From Manis javanica (lineage: Eukaryota; Chordata; Mammalia; Pholidota; Manidae), in assembly GCF_040802235.1 (NCBI RefSeq), contig NC_133158.1, positions 165,079,401-165,143,400 on the forward strand: 64,000 nt of DNA, written 5' to 3'. The position numbers were made by a program, and so were the translations under genes. The notes under the pieces are model-generated. The model saw nothing but the letters and a program-made list of their open reading frames with translations, was not told the DNA's origin and made no database searches. Positions 24,902 through 37,268 of the stretch are shown in pieces. The stretch's first letter is position 1. The number at the start of each line of letters is the position of its first letter.

Positions 24902-26019
24902 GTGAGCGGGCGGCCGTGGGGCGCCGGGGTCGGCCGCGGCCCGGGGGGGGCGCCGGGCGGGGTCGGGCAGGAAAGGAAAGGCGGGAGGCGGCTCCGCGCG
25001 CGGGGCCCCGGGAGCACTGCAGCCTCCGCTGTCCGCAGCGGTTTTCGTCCTTGGCCTCCGGTCTAACGCGGGCGGCGGCGGCGGCGGAGGAGAAGTGGCG
25101 CGGAGCCATTCATTTCTTGCGGGCGGGCGGGTCGCTGCTTGCTTGGGAGACCGCGGGGCCCGCGGGCAGCCTGCGCTGGCCCCTTCCTCCGGGCAGGGAG
25201 CGGGACGCACGTGCTGCCCAGGCCTGCCGCCCACAGCGGCGCCGGAAGCCGGGAACCCTTACCCGGAGCGGAGCTCCCGGGCTGCCTTTGTATGGAGCGG
25301 CCGGCCGGCCGAGGCCTGGCGGAGGCGGCCGGCGGCGCCGAGCGGTTCGGGGAAGCCAGACCCTGCCCCGCGCCCGGGGAGAGGAAATTTCCACTCCCTC
25401 CGCTATCTTGTGACTCGTCCACGCTGCCACCAGTCGGAAGAGTGCAAGTGAGTGCTAAGTGTGTGGGTTGCATGAATGTGCAGCGATGAGTTAATCACAC
25501 GAGTACGTGGTACACGAAGTACATTTAAATTTGGACCCTGGAAAGACCTTTTCAGCGAGGTTGGTTCCTCCGTAATATTTCTAATTTCAGAGGTTTTCTT
25601 AAAACTACGCTGCTTTCGGGGAAAGTAAATCCTGTCTGAATGGCAGTTTTTTTCCATGCTTCCAAAATGTGTAATGATTGGCTGTTAGCAGTTTTTCTGT
25701 GCATGAAATCTTTGTTTTAAAAGAAGTATTTAAACCACCAGCGTAGTGTTGCTTTAGGATGCCTCTTTTTTCTTTAAATTTGTGTTTATAAGGACTAGTG
25801 TTTTTTGCCTTTATACTTAAACCAATTGGCTTTTCCCCTTTCTGAGAATAAATACATTTCTAGATTTGAGAACTATTTGGGCACATTTTTAAGAGAAAGG
25901 TAAAGAAAGTCAATTAGCTACGACTCAGAGGATAAGTTGCTGGCTGCTAACTGGCATCGGCTTCTCCGTAGTGGAAAGGCAGCTTAAAGCCCTATCACAA
26001 GTTCAAAGGGGCCTTTGGA

Positions 26020-26160
26020 GGTTTTCTTAACCCATCCCCTCCTTTAGAGATGAGAAAAATGAGCTCCAGAGACGTTGTGATTTTGCTTCGCGTAAAATTA
26101 CAGATTCCACAAAGCCAAGAAAAGAACCCAGTTGTCCTTTAATCCTAGTCCAGCGGTTTT
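26020..26160 (-). repeat. MIR SINE fragment
   Basis: 'agatgagaaaaatgagctcc' followed by 'gattccacaaagccaagaaa' and 'agaacccagttgtcc' follows the reverse complement of the MIR consensus. Diverged. Confidence 0.6.
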
Positions 26161-28689
26161 ATACAGCTACTTTGCCTAACTGCATGGAATCACTCACAGT
26201 TTTATTTATTGTATATGGTAGTGTTTTGGGAACCCACTAGTGTGAGGAGGAAATAAATCTTGCATCCAGAATTAAATGGGGAAAAAATGGAGAACAATTA
26301 TTACTGTTTTCTAGAGTGTACTGACCTTTTGCTGACAGAATTTTTGAGTGGTAGAAAGAGACTTAATTTTTCTTGACGAATGTCCTCAGTGCCTTCTCAT
26401 TTCTTGTAGTAAGTACCTTCACTTTGTTGTTAGAATGCAGGTAGTGTCTCTTATATAACCTTTGTACCACATGACGTTGGGGTAGAGATTTAATTTCATT
26501 TATGCATTTAAATAGTTAATATGTGCACACATTATCAAAGTATAAGACATTATATAAGGGCAGTAGAAGTAGTAAAGTTGGAATTAGTTTTAGAAGGAGT
26601 AACAAGATATTTTTTCAAAATTGCAAATAAGTATTGTTCTTATCAACAAATAGCAACATTTCTGTTTATTGTAGTAAAAGTAAGCCAGTGCATAAGGGCA
26701 TAAATAGGTAAAAATTATCCATAATTCTACCCGAACATAAGGGCATCCCTCCAAGGATATTTGGAGGAGTGGTGTGTGGAAGCTCAGATCACTTCTCAGC
26801 TCATTAGACTGTACCCTGAGCATGGGGGTCTTCCTGGAGAAGAGGTGTCTTCTAATTCTCAGAAAGACACTAGCTGCCTGATCTCATCACTACAGAGATG
26901 TCCACTGTTAATATTTTGGCATATATCTGGGCAGACTTAAGAAATGTGTATAATGTTACTATTTTTTTTTTTGACCAAAAGAGATCATACAGTAAGTGTT
27001 GCTTTTGAATAGATTTTGGGCATCTTCCCATGTTATAACGATTCATATTTAATTACCTCTTGTGATTTTCACAACCTTCTAAAGCATACTATGTAGGTGG
27101 TCAAAGTGCCTGGTGCTGGCTTTTCAAGCTGAATAGTAAGGCCACATCAGCAATAAGTAGTTATCAGTTATGAAACACAGGACAAAGAAAATTTAGCACC
27201 CTGTGGCTGAGGTTGGAAATATTAAGCCTAAATGCATTAAATACAATTACAGTGCAAGTGCAAGGTTACTTCGAAATCTTTTAGTAGGCAATGTGTTGCA
27301 ATTAATATGAAATAGAATAGTAAAAACATCAGAGTTTATCAAACTACTTAATCTTTTTTTTTCTGAAGAAATGTTTTATGACACTTTTCTGTATTTTTGT
27401 ATATATAGATACCCTGATGTAAAGTGTATTTCTTACTGGGGGTCACAGTCAAAAAAGCTTGAAAGCCACTCATTCAGCACTATGCCCTCATTTCGTAGGT
27501 GAGAAAATTGAACCCACAGGTCTGATTTGTCAAAATTTACTTGGTTTGTGATAGAATCTTTGACCTTCAGACTCCCTCTAAAGGCCAGAGCTTTTTTTTT
27601 CTTCATTATGCCATGACATGATGTTATTTAATGACATCTGCTGGTGGGCTTCTTTTGGAGTTCATTAACTTAAGGTTATCTGTCAATAGATGCTTTATAT
27701 TAGTATGAACTTAAAGCTTGAGTTACTGATTTTCAAGCATAGTCAGGGTTAAACCATTGGCCCCTACATATTGTTCATACGCCTTTTCTTTTTTATAGGT
27801 CCATGAAGTGCTATTTTCTCAGTCACCTGCTTCCATTCTGGGTCATGCCTCAGTAAATACTCTGCTTTGGAGATCAGACTCCATCCTATCTTGGGTGGCT
27901 GACTGTAGGGGAGAAGGCAAGTGTGCTTATTTTCCCAGTATCACATAATTTTGTAAAGTGTTGTCTTTTTGTCCTGTGGAGTGTGGCATTTTAAAGAAAC
28001 TTTACAAAAATGTGCATCATTGGGAAACTAACAGGGCTTGCCTCACCCTGTGTGCAGGCTCTAAATGAAGGTCAGTGGTGGGTGTGGCGGCGACACGAGC
28101 AGAGGCTTACTGAGCCATCACCCAGTAGGAGGCAGCACTTCCGGGACTGTTGTGGAAGGGAGGGTGAGGGTAAGTTTCTGTGTTGTGGTCCAGATACCAT
28201 TTAATTGCGGTAGTATGTGCTTCACTGTTGTTAGAATAACCTGCCCCATCCCCAAAATAATTTGATTTCTTTGAAATTGACTTGAATGTATAGCTATGAA
28301 ATTAAATCATTTGTATTAAAAGAAGTTTAAAAGCTCTTCTATCTTTAGTAACAACTTTTCTATGATTTATCAGCATGTTTGATTAAAGACCAATTACTTA
28401 ACACTGGTTGTGTAAGAGAAGGAGAAGCCATTTAACTTTGGAAGATAAATTTAATGTTTAATGGTAAATTTTAAGTTTAATTTAGTTTTAAGCTAATAAT
28501 TATTTTCTAATTATCCATTATATTGTTGTTGAAGTAAAATCACCCATCATCTTTAACCACTTAGAATAACCACTTAACATTTTAATTGTCTTTTTCTATG
28601 TATACATACTTTTTAAAATATAAAAATGTAAATATACAGTTAGATACCTAGTTTTATCACTTCACATTTAATAGGAATGGTTTTTATTC

Positions 28690-29315
28690 CTCTGCCACCT
28701 TTTAGGGGTTGGTAAGTTGCGGGGATCCGTGGCCCTCTCCATCACCCCTGTGGGGACTGACGCATCTCCTGCTAGAACTTATGTACTCTGGTGGCTTTAG
28801 TTCTTGTCTCTATGTTGGGATTCCTAAATCTGCATCTCAAGTTCAGATGGCTTTTATATAGTACTATAACAAACTGCCTGTCAGAAATCTTCTGTTGGAT
28901 CTGTAGGTACTTCATGTAAATCTCCACATACAAACTCTATAATCTTGCTGGCTTATTTCTGTCCTGTCTTCTCTCTTTACATTCCACACACTTCTCTTCC
29001 CCACTTCCTAGGCCTGTTTTCTGGCTTCTGAGCCCCTTTCCTTCATTTTGGCCTGGCTATTCAGATGTCGACTTTGATAGCCCCATCCTCTGTAAACATT
29101 CTGAAACCCTCCTTGCCTTAAGGACTGGGTCAGGTCCTTCTTTGTATCCCATAGTGCCTTTTCTTTTATAGCATTACTGACTTTATGTAGTATTGTTACT
29201 TGTGTTTTAGTCTGTCAGCTCCTTCCTCACCTCTTACTGGTCTTTGATTCCCCAGCACCTCGCCTGTCACCTGGCACTGAGAAGGAATGTAAAAAGAATT
29301 GGTTGAATGAGCAAT
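28690..29315 (+). repeat. L2 LINE 3' portion
   Basis: The end 'cagcacctcgcctgtcacct', 'ggcactgagaaggaatgt' and 'ttggttgaatgagc' matches the L2 3' terminus, preceded by the usual 'gtctgtcagctccttcctca' segment. Confidence 0.65.
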
Positions 29316-30299
29316 TTATGAAATGTTCCCATGTAATTAGTGTTTTGCAACATTGTTTTTAATGTCTTTGATGGTATTAGTGTTTCCTGGTGTAACGGTT
29401 CCTCCAGTGTTTGGCCATTTTCCTTTTTTTTTTTTGGATAGCCTTGCAGGTTTTCATAGATGTTCAGTGTTCTGAAGAAGCTTCTACTTAGCACTATGGT
29501 TAGAGACTCAACTGAGTTTATGACATGCTTGGGTTGTGCATCTGATCAGCATCACAGAACCAGGTTATGATCCAGCTCCCCTGCTTTCTGTTTTATCAGT
29601 CTTTTCAGCTTCTTACACTGCCTCATGAGACCCACATAAAGGTTTTGTATTTTTTTAAATTTACCTGCTCTCAGATTTAATGGTTTATTTAACAGTGTCA
29701 TCCTCTATTACTAGTACATCCTCTAGTTACTATTACTAATAATATTTCTGAAAAGAATTCTCTGACAGCCTCCCAGACATATGTTTAAACTTTGTTACTG
29801 AGTCATTTGCAAGCAGGCTCTTGTGTGTGACTTCCACTTAGTATTTTGCTGATGGGATGACAGAGTATGACTTTGGAACTAACCATTGTCCTAGGCATAA
29901 GGTACTTTCCTTTTTGTAGTTTCTGGCACATAAAAAGTGGCCCTTGATATCCCCTTACCCCCACTTAGTACTTCTCTAATCATTCCTTTCCTGGCTCCCT
30001 TCCCATCTCCTCTTGTTTCTGAAATGTGTATTTTCCAAGTGCTTTCTTTGGCCTTGTTTTTGCTTCATCTTTTTCCCTGGCAATCTCATAAAACAATTTG
30101 GAAAATCACTCACAAATTTTACTTCTTGTTTAACATTCCTCTCACATTCTAGTTGCTTCTGCATATCCCATAAACCTGAGAGAATGAGGCTTAGATGTCT
30201 TAACTAGCTCTGTAACTCAGTGTCTTATAAATCATCTGGTAAACAGAACTCTTTCCCCTTCCTCCACTGAAGGTTCTGAGTTGCTCCTGTATTTGCAAT

Positions 30300-31360
30300 T
30301 TTTGAAAATGGTGTCACTATTTTTTCTGTCATCTGGGCTATAAACCTGGTCAAACTGTGCCAGTTCTGTTTTCGTAACATCTCTTCAGTCTATTTGTGAC
30401 CCACACCTTCATTACCACTACTACAGTTAATTCAGGGATTCGTTTCCCTGACCTATGCATTGCCACCCACACCCCTTGTGAAAGCACACATTCACAGAGA
30501 GGCTGGGTGCTCAGTTTTCCTAGCTTCCTAATGCTGACCACCTGTTTCATAACCCTAAACACTCCCACCAATTCTGTCCCAACCATATCGTATTTTTTCT
30601 TATAAATGCTCTCATAAGAAATTTAAAGCACCAGATGAAGAGCTTTTGTAGCTTTTTTCACAGTTCGAAGTTCAAACAGACCGTTGGCTTTCTGACTTTT
30701 ATCTGCTGTTTTAAAAAAAGTATAGTGCTGTTGACTGGGGAAAGTGAGCTCATAACTCCTGATGCCTCCCCAGAAGGATCCAAGGAATAGGTTGGAATCA
30801 TTGTGACCTACACCAGTATGACCTCTCTGCTCTCAGATTATTTCTGGGTCTTCAGCTTTGATCATACTACTCTTCATTCCCAAAACTGTGCTTGGATCCC
30901 CACTACTTTTAGAAGATTTAAATAAGTTCCAGGCAGCCTGGCATTCCTGGCTTAGTATATATTGGTTTGGAACAAAGTTTCCAACCTTATAACCTGTCAT
31001 TTCCCACGTTACTCACCATACACTGTATGTTATAGCCAGGTGGATGTATCTGAGGTCCCTTGGTCTGAAATGCCCTGATCATTCCTGCCCCCATACCTTT
31101 CATTCTCCTCATCCTAAATTTTTCCCTATATCACAGACCTACCTTCAGTGCCAGCTCTTCCATAAGTCTTTTCTGAAATGACCAGGTGAAAATCATACCA
31201 TGCTTATCTCCTGTAACACCTACAACTTTGTATCCTAGGTCATAGTTGTACATATACATTGCTCCTACTAACAAAATGTTCTCACAGAGCAGGATTTACA
31301 TCTTCACTCTATGTCCCTATAGTAAGCACTTGGTATTTTTTCGATGAGCAAATTGTCATT
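30300..31360 (+). repeat. L2 LINE fragment(s)
   Basis: Segments such as 'acctaccttcagtgccagct', 'cttccataagtcttttctga' and 'cacagagcaggatttacatc' follow the L2 3' consensus. The 5' limit is uncertain. Confidence 0.55.
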
Positions 31361-31784
31361 TAATCAGTCTCAGTTTGTGATTTACCTATTCCTTTGGCTA
31401 ATGTTGAGAGTATTGTGGGTTAATTGGTATAGCTGCACACTGTGAATGTGTTATTTGTGGAGGTACTTGTCCATAAAGGCATAATTCCCCGTAGCTCACC
31501 ATGATTCTGCTCCACTGAGCTTAATTCATTTTGAAGTTTCCAGAGAGAGTGACATATTCAAAGTGAGCCTGTGGGCACATATGTTTTTGCTTCATGAGTC
31601 TTAGAAATATACCAATGTACTGAGATGACCAGATTAGGACTCAGAATATATACCTAAATTCTAGTTCCACATCTCCAACTAAGATAAACCATTCAAACTC
31701 TCTTGGTCTTGATTTCCTCTATAAAAGTTGCGTGAGATAGTTTGAAATGTTACTTTGAAATGAAAAAGCCTATATAAATACTTT

Positions 31785-32015
31785 AGAACAGAGGGTGGCA
31801 AACTTTTCTTTAAAGCACCAGATAATATTTTAGGCTTTAGGTCAGCTACATGGTGCCTGTTGCAACTACTCAACTGTGCTGCTGTAGCTTGGAAGTGGCC
31901 ATAGACAGTACGTGAACTCATGGGCCAGCTGGGTTTCAATATTTTATTTGCAAAAGAAGGGGCAGCAGTTGTGGTTTGCTGGCCTCTGCTTTGGAAGTTA
32001 GAGTTAGTGGTCAGT
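31785..32015 (+). repeat. hAT-type non-autonomous DNA transposon (MER group)
   Basis: 'gggtggcaaacttttcttta', 'agcaccagataatattttag' and 'gttgcaactactcaactgtg' belong to a well-known mammalian hAT-derived MER family. I cannot fix the subfamily. A second piece, in the opposite orientation, lies at 52085-52215. Confidence 0.65.
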
Positions 32016-32189
32016 GTAAGGTGACCGTAAGGAACCTGAACTGGTATTATGTGGATATGGACTATTGGCTTTGTTCTCTTCATATAGCAAAAGTAGTATG
32101 TTGGCATTTTTACAGATGTGAATCATGAGTGAGTCCACTGTTATCCTCAGTTTCTTCCCTGGGTAACCACTGTTAATTTAATAATACTT

Positions 32190-32960
32190 TAAAAAACATA
32201 TAGTATATCCACTTTGGATAAAGGTCTAGCAGTTTTTTATAAAAGTAAATATATAACTGCCCCATGACCCACCAGTTGTACTCCTGGGTGTTTGTCCAAG
32301 ATAAATGAAAACATGTCCAAAAAAATACAGGAATATTCATAGTAGCTCCAAACTGGAAACAGCCCAGGTGTCCATCAGTAGGAGAATGGATAGACAAAAT
32401 GATATGTCCACACAATAGAATACTACTAAACACTAAAATGGAACAAACTACAGGTACAGAAAAAAGATGAATCTCACATTCGGCTGAGCAGAAAAGCTTT
32501 ACTGAAGAGAATACATATCATGTGATTTCATTAATAAGAAATTCTAAAACAAGCAATACTTACCTTTGCTGGAAAAAAGCCCAGAATGGTGTTTGCCTCC
32601 AGGTGGGTAGGCATGGGGACTGGTTGGGAAGGGCATGAGGGAACTGGCAGGGTGAGGGTGATGTTCTTTATCATGAAAAGGGTCTGGGTCATGCAGGTGA
32701 ATGCTTTTATCAGAATTCATTACCTGTGTATTGGAGATTTGTGTGTTCCATTAAATGTAATTTCTTTCCCTCAATTTTAGTTAATAAATATGCTGAAGTG
32801 TCTAGGGGTGAAATGTACTGATTATCTGCAACTTGAAAAAAAAATGATGGTGAATATATATGAGATAAACATAGAATGACTGTAGAATCTAGGTGGGTTT
32901 AAGGATGTTCACTTACATCTCATTCAACTTTCTGTGTATTTGTAAATATTCCTAATTGCA
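32190..32960 (+). repeat. Old L1M fragment (ORF2 end and 3' UTR)
   Basis: Contains the ORF2-derived 'caggtgtccatcagtaggag' and 'aatggatagacaaaatgata' followed by 3' UTR-like 'atggtgtttgcctccaggtg'. Diverged well beyond the younger L1 copies. Confidence 0.65.
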
Positions 32961-33107
32961 TGTTGGAGAAAAAAAGAATACATGAATACATTCATGTTTC
33001 TCTTGACTGCCTTCCACCAGTCATGGAACCTTTCATACAGATAATGATTGTTCCTCAGTTTTCCTACCAGTCCTTTTTCAGTGCTTTTATGTGTGTGTAT
33101 GCATATA

Positions 33108-34939
33108 CAGGTATGCCTTGTTTTATTGTACTTTTCTCTGTTGCACTTTGCATGTATTGTTTTTTACAAGTTGAAGACTTGTGGCAGTCCTGCTTTGAGT
33201 AAGTCTGTTGGTGATTTTTTCCAGCAGCATTTGCTCACTTCATGTCTGTGTCACATCTTGGCTGCTCCCTGTATTTCAAATTTTTTTATTATCATATTTG
33301 TTATGGTGATTGGTGATCTTTGATGTTAACTATTGTAATTGTTTTGGGTGTGCCATGAACTGTGCCCATATAAGACAGTGAACTTAATTGCTACATGTTG
33401 TGTATATTCTGACTGTTCCCTCAAACAGCCATTCCCCCATCTCTTTCCCTCTCTTCCAGTCTCCCTATTCCCTGAGTTACAACCAGATTGATGTCAGGCC
33501 GTTTAATAACCCTACAATGTGGCCTCTGAGTGTTCAAGGGAAAGGAAGAGTAGCACATCTCTGCTAGAAATGATTAAGTTGAGTGAGGAAGGCATGTCAA
33601 AAGGTAGGCTGAAGCTAGGCCTCCTGCACCAAACACTTGGCCAAGTAGTGAATGCAAAGGGAAAGTTTATGATGGAAATTAAAAGTGCTCCTCCAGTGAA
33701 CACAAATGATAAGAAAACAAAACATCCCTATTGCTTATATGGAGAAAGTTTTAGTGGCCTGGGTAGAAGATCAAACCAGCCACAACATTCTCTTCAGCCA
33801 GAGACTAATCAGAGTAAGGCCCTGACCATCTTCAATTCTGTGAATTCTGAGAGGTATGGAAGCTGCAGAAGAAAAGTTTGAAGGTAGCAGGGGTTGGTTC
33901 ATGAAGTTGAAAAAAAAAAGCATCTCCATAAAATAATAGTGCAGATGAAGCAGCACATGCTGATGTAGAAGCAGCAGCAAGTTACCCGGAAGATCTGGCC
34001 AAGCTAATTAATGAAGGGGTTACACTAAACAACAGATTTTCAAGGTAGACGAAAGGAGCCCTTCTTTTGGAAGAAGATGCCATCTAGGATTTATGTAACT
34101 ATAGAGGAGAAGTCAATGCAAGCTTCAAGGGAGAGCTGACTCTCCTGTAGGGGTTTAATGCAAATGGTGATCTTAAGTTGAAGCCTTTTGACCATTCTAA
34201 AAAACATAAGTTCCTTTAGGAGTATACTAAATCTGTTCTGCCTGTGCTCTATAAATGAAACAATAAAGCCTAGATGACAGCACATCTCTTTGCAACATGG
34301 TTTACTGAATATTTTAAGCCCACTCTGGAGACCTACTGCTCAGAAAAAAATATTTTTCAAATATGACTGCTTATTGACAATGCACCTGGTCACCCAAGGG
34401 CTCTAATGGAGAGATACAAAGAGATGAATGTTTTTTTCATGCCTGCTAACATGACATTCATTCTGCAGCTCATGGATCAAGGAGTCATTTTGACTCCCAA
34501 GTCCCTATTCTTTAAGAAGTACTTTTTATAAGGATATATATATAGCTGTCATAGTGATTCCTCTGATGGATCTGGGGACAATAAATTGAAAACCTTCTCG
34601 AAAGGATGTGCCATTCTAGATGCCATTCAGAATATTCATGATTCATGGGAAGAGGTCAAAATAATAACATTAACAGGAATTTGGAAGAAGTTGATTCCAC
34701 CTCTCATAGATGACTTTGAGGAATTAAAGACTTCAGTGGAGGTAGACACTGCAGATGTTGGTGGAACTGTCAAGAGAAGTTGGAATGAGAAGTGAAGTCT
34801 GAAGATGTGACTGAATTGCTTCACTTCATGATAAAACGTGAATGGATGAAGAGTTGCTTCTTACGGGTGAACAAAGAAAGTTGGGTTCCTGAGATGGCAT
34901 CTTCTTGTGAAGATGCTATGAAGATTGTTGAAATGACAC
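33108..34939 (+). mobile_element. Tigger1 DNA transposon, left part
   Basis: Left terminal repeat starts CAGGTATGCC at 33108 after a TA target site (33106-33107). The body follows Tigger1, a pogo-type Tc1/mariner element. The transposase is broken, but the helix-turn-helix end (MIKLSEEGMSKGRLKLGLLHQ, near 33570-33630, split here as a CENP-B-like domain) and the DDE-domain motif [10 protein letters not shown] (near 34371-34400) are readable. The right part continues at 36180-36659 after the retroposon insertion. Excluding that insertion the length is about 2.3 kb, near full size. Confidence 0.92.
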
Positions 34940-34947
34940 CAAAGGAT

Positions 34948-34998
<51 letters not shown>

Positions 34999-36179
34999 TT
35001 AGATGATTATTTTTTATTGAAGGGTAGTTGACACACAGTATTACATTAGTTTCAGGTGTACAACACAGTGATTCAACATTTATATACATGATAATTCTAG
35101 GTACCAGCTATCACCATACCAAGTTGTTACAATATTTTGACTATATTCCTTATGCTATACATTACATCCCGGTTACTTATTTATTTTACAATTGGAAGTG
35201 TGTATATTTTTTTGTGTGTGTGTGTGAGGGCATCTCTCATATTTATTGATCAAATGGTGGTTAACAACAATAAAATTCTGTATAGGGGGGTCAATGCTCA
35301 ATGCACAATCATTAATCCACCCCAAGCCTAATTTTCGTCAGTTTCCATTCTTCTGAAGCATAACGAACAAGTTCTTACATGGAGAACAAATTCTTACATA
35401 GTAAATAAATTACATGGGTCATCACAGAAGCTTTCGGTTTTACTCATGCATTATGAACTATAAACAGTCAGTTCAAATATGAATACTCATTTGATTTTTA
35501 TACTTGATTTATATGTGGATACCACATTTCTCTCTTTATTATTATTTTTAATAAAATGCTGAAGTGGTAGATAGATATAAGATAAAGGTAGAAAACATAG
35601 TTTAGTGTTGTAAGAGAGAAAATATAGATGATCAGGTGTGTGCCTGTAGACTATGTGTTAATCCAAGCTAGACAAGGGCAATAAAACATCCATGTATGCA
35701 GAAGATTTCTCTCAGAACAGGTTGGGGGGAGGTTCTAAGCCTCACCTCTGTTGATCCCCATTTTCTCACCTGATGGGCCCCCCGCGACTGTGCCTGTCTT
35801 AGGTTGTTCCTCCCTTGAGGAATCTTACCCATCTCTGGCTAACCAGTCATCTTTCGGGGCCATACAGGGAAATGTTAAGTTGGTAAGTGAGAGAGAAGCC
35901 TTATTGTTTGAAAAGCTTAGCTTTTTACTTCTTTGCATATTTATGCCCTGTGGCTTCTATGCCCAGCATTTGTCTTGAGGTGTCTTTACCACTTGGAAGA
36001 ATTATGATACTTGGTAAATTCGATATGAGGCACAAATTCTATTTAAGGGTTGTAATTAGGAAGGAAGAAGAAAAGCTATAGAAGTAGCAGGCGGAAGAAA
36101 ACATGGGAAGATTGATTATTTCTTTGACATATCTTCTTGTAGAGTAACTTGAGCATGTATAGGTTTTACAAAGGATTTA
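34940..36179 (-). mobile_element. Composite retroposon: ERV-derived copy B plus L1 tail, inside Tigger1
   Basis: The repeat 'caaaggattta' at 34940-34950 and 36169-36179 duplicates a sequence that Tigger1 has once, so it marks one insertion. On the minus strand the insert is: post-env ERV sequence starting right after the env end (36168), polypurine tract, LTR U3-R (35526-35225), an A- and CA-rich stretch (35224-35207), then an old L1 3'-UTR-like fragment (35206-35002) ending in a (TAAA)n tail (35001-34951). B lacks the 5' module and env body. The single TSD around both parts suggests a chimeric RNA or an insertion at the edge of an older L1 fragment. Confidence 0.75.
34951..35001. repeat. (TTTA)n microsatellite
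   Basis: About twelve TTTA units, the tail of the minus-strand insertion described at 34940-36179. Confidence 0.95.
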
Positions 36180-36659
36180 GAATATGACATAAACTTAGTT
36201 GATAAAGTAACGGAGGGGTTTGAGAAGATTGGCTCCAATTTTGAAAAAAGTTCTGCTGTGGGTAAAATGCTATCAAACAGCATTGCATGTTGCAGGGAAA
36301 TTGTTCATGAAAGGAAAAGTCAATGTGGAAAACTTCATTGTTCTAAGAAGGTGCATTGCCACCTCAACCTTCAGGAACCACTACCCTGATCAGTCAGCAG
36401 CCATCAACCTCAAGGCAAGACCTTCCACCAGCAAAAAAATAACGATTTGTTGAAAGTTCACATGATGGTTCGGATTTTTTGGCAATAAAGTATTTTTTAA
36501 TTAGAAGATGTACATTGCTTTTTTAGACATAATGCTGTTGCACATTTAATAGACTACAGTATAGTGTACACGTAACTTTTATATGCACTGGGAAACCAAA
36601 AACTCTGGACTCATTTTACTGTGATACTTGCTTTTTTCAGTGGTCTTGAGGTACACCCA
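36180..36659 (+). mobile_element. Tigger1 DNA transposon, right part
   Basis: Continues the Tigger1 transposase 3' end ('gaatatgacataaacttagt' onward), the AATAAA region near 36485 and the right terminal repeat ending gaggtacaccca at about 36659, followed by the TA target duplicate (36660-36661). Confidence 0.9.
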
Positions 36660-36665
36660 TATATG

Positions 36666-36688
36666 TGTGTGTGTGTGTGTGTGTGTAT
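36666..36688. repeat. (TG)n microsatellite
   Basis: Eleven uninterrupted TG units just outside the right Tigger1 end. Confidence 0.95.
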
Positions 36689-37024
36689 GGAATGTGTAGG
36701 AATAAGTAGTTTTCTTTTCCATTTTATATGAACAATAGGAAAAATGTATGTTCTGAGACTTGTTTTTTTCCCTTAGTTGATATGTCATGGTTGTGTTTCC
36801 ACCTCAGTGTGGGTATTATGCTCAGTGAAATAAGCCATCTCATTCCTTTGAGTCATTGCATAATATTCCATAGTCTTCTAGAAAGATACATTCCATATAT
36901 ATAGATTTCTCGTGGATAAATGACTATTTTACACTGTTGCCAATTCTTAGAATTGCTGGTGTGCATATGAAACTATTTATCTAGGGTAGATACAGAGAAA
37001 TAGAATCACCAGTTTAGAGTATAT

Positions 37025-37268
37025 GCTTATTTTTTTAATTTTTTTATTTTGGTATCATTAATGTACAATTACTTGAACAACATTATGGTTACTAGACTCC
37101 CCCCATTATCAAGGCCCACTGCATACCCCATTAAAGTCACTGTCCATCAGCATAGTAAGATGCTATAGAATCACTACTTGTCTTCTCTGTGTTATACTGT
37201 CTTCTCCGTGCCCCTTCCCCAATATATTATGTGTGCTAATCATAATACCCCCTTTTCCCCTTATCCCT
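37025..37268 (-). mobile_element. L1 3' UTR fragment
   Basis: Minus-strand 3' UTR of the same type as the L1 at 8124-9614 ('tattttggtatcattaatgt' near its poly(T) end). Cut at 37268, where an L1 of another 3' UTR type starts in the opposite orientation. Confidence 0.85.

Larger units (their letters stand above)
24090..25440. promoter_or_regulatory. ATP1B3: CpG island of ATP1B3
   Basis: Dense CpG and GC over about 1.3 kb in otherwise AT-rich DNA, spanning the promoter, 5' UTR, exon 1 and the start of intron 1. This is typical of a broadly expressed gene. GC-rich open frames on both strands here are composition artefacts. Confidence 0.9.
24902..31780. other. ATP1B3 intron 1, proximal part
   Basis: The first 500 bp are still CpG island. 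After that come single-copy AT-rich DNA and ancient repeats: MIR near 26020-26160 and 27470-27600, an old unassigned repeat near 26880-27060, and L2 blocks from 28690 (listed separately). No further exon or young insertion is seen. Confidence 0.6.

Noticed and set aside
24388-25489. Many long GC-rich open frames on both strands around ATP1B3 exon 1
   Set aside because: They arise from CpG-island composition and low stop-codon density; only the frame starting at 24793 matches a known protein and ends at a proper splice donor.
33519-33881. 120-codon frame as a domesticated transposase gene
   Set aside because: It is a piece of the Tigger1 transposase with missing parts and frame breaks on both sides.
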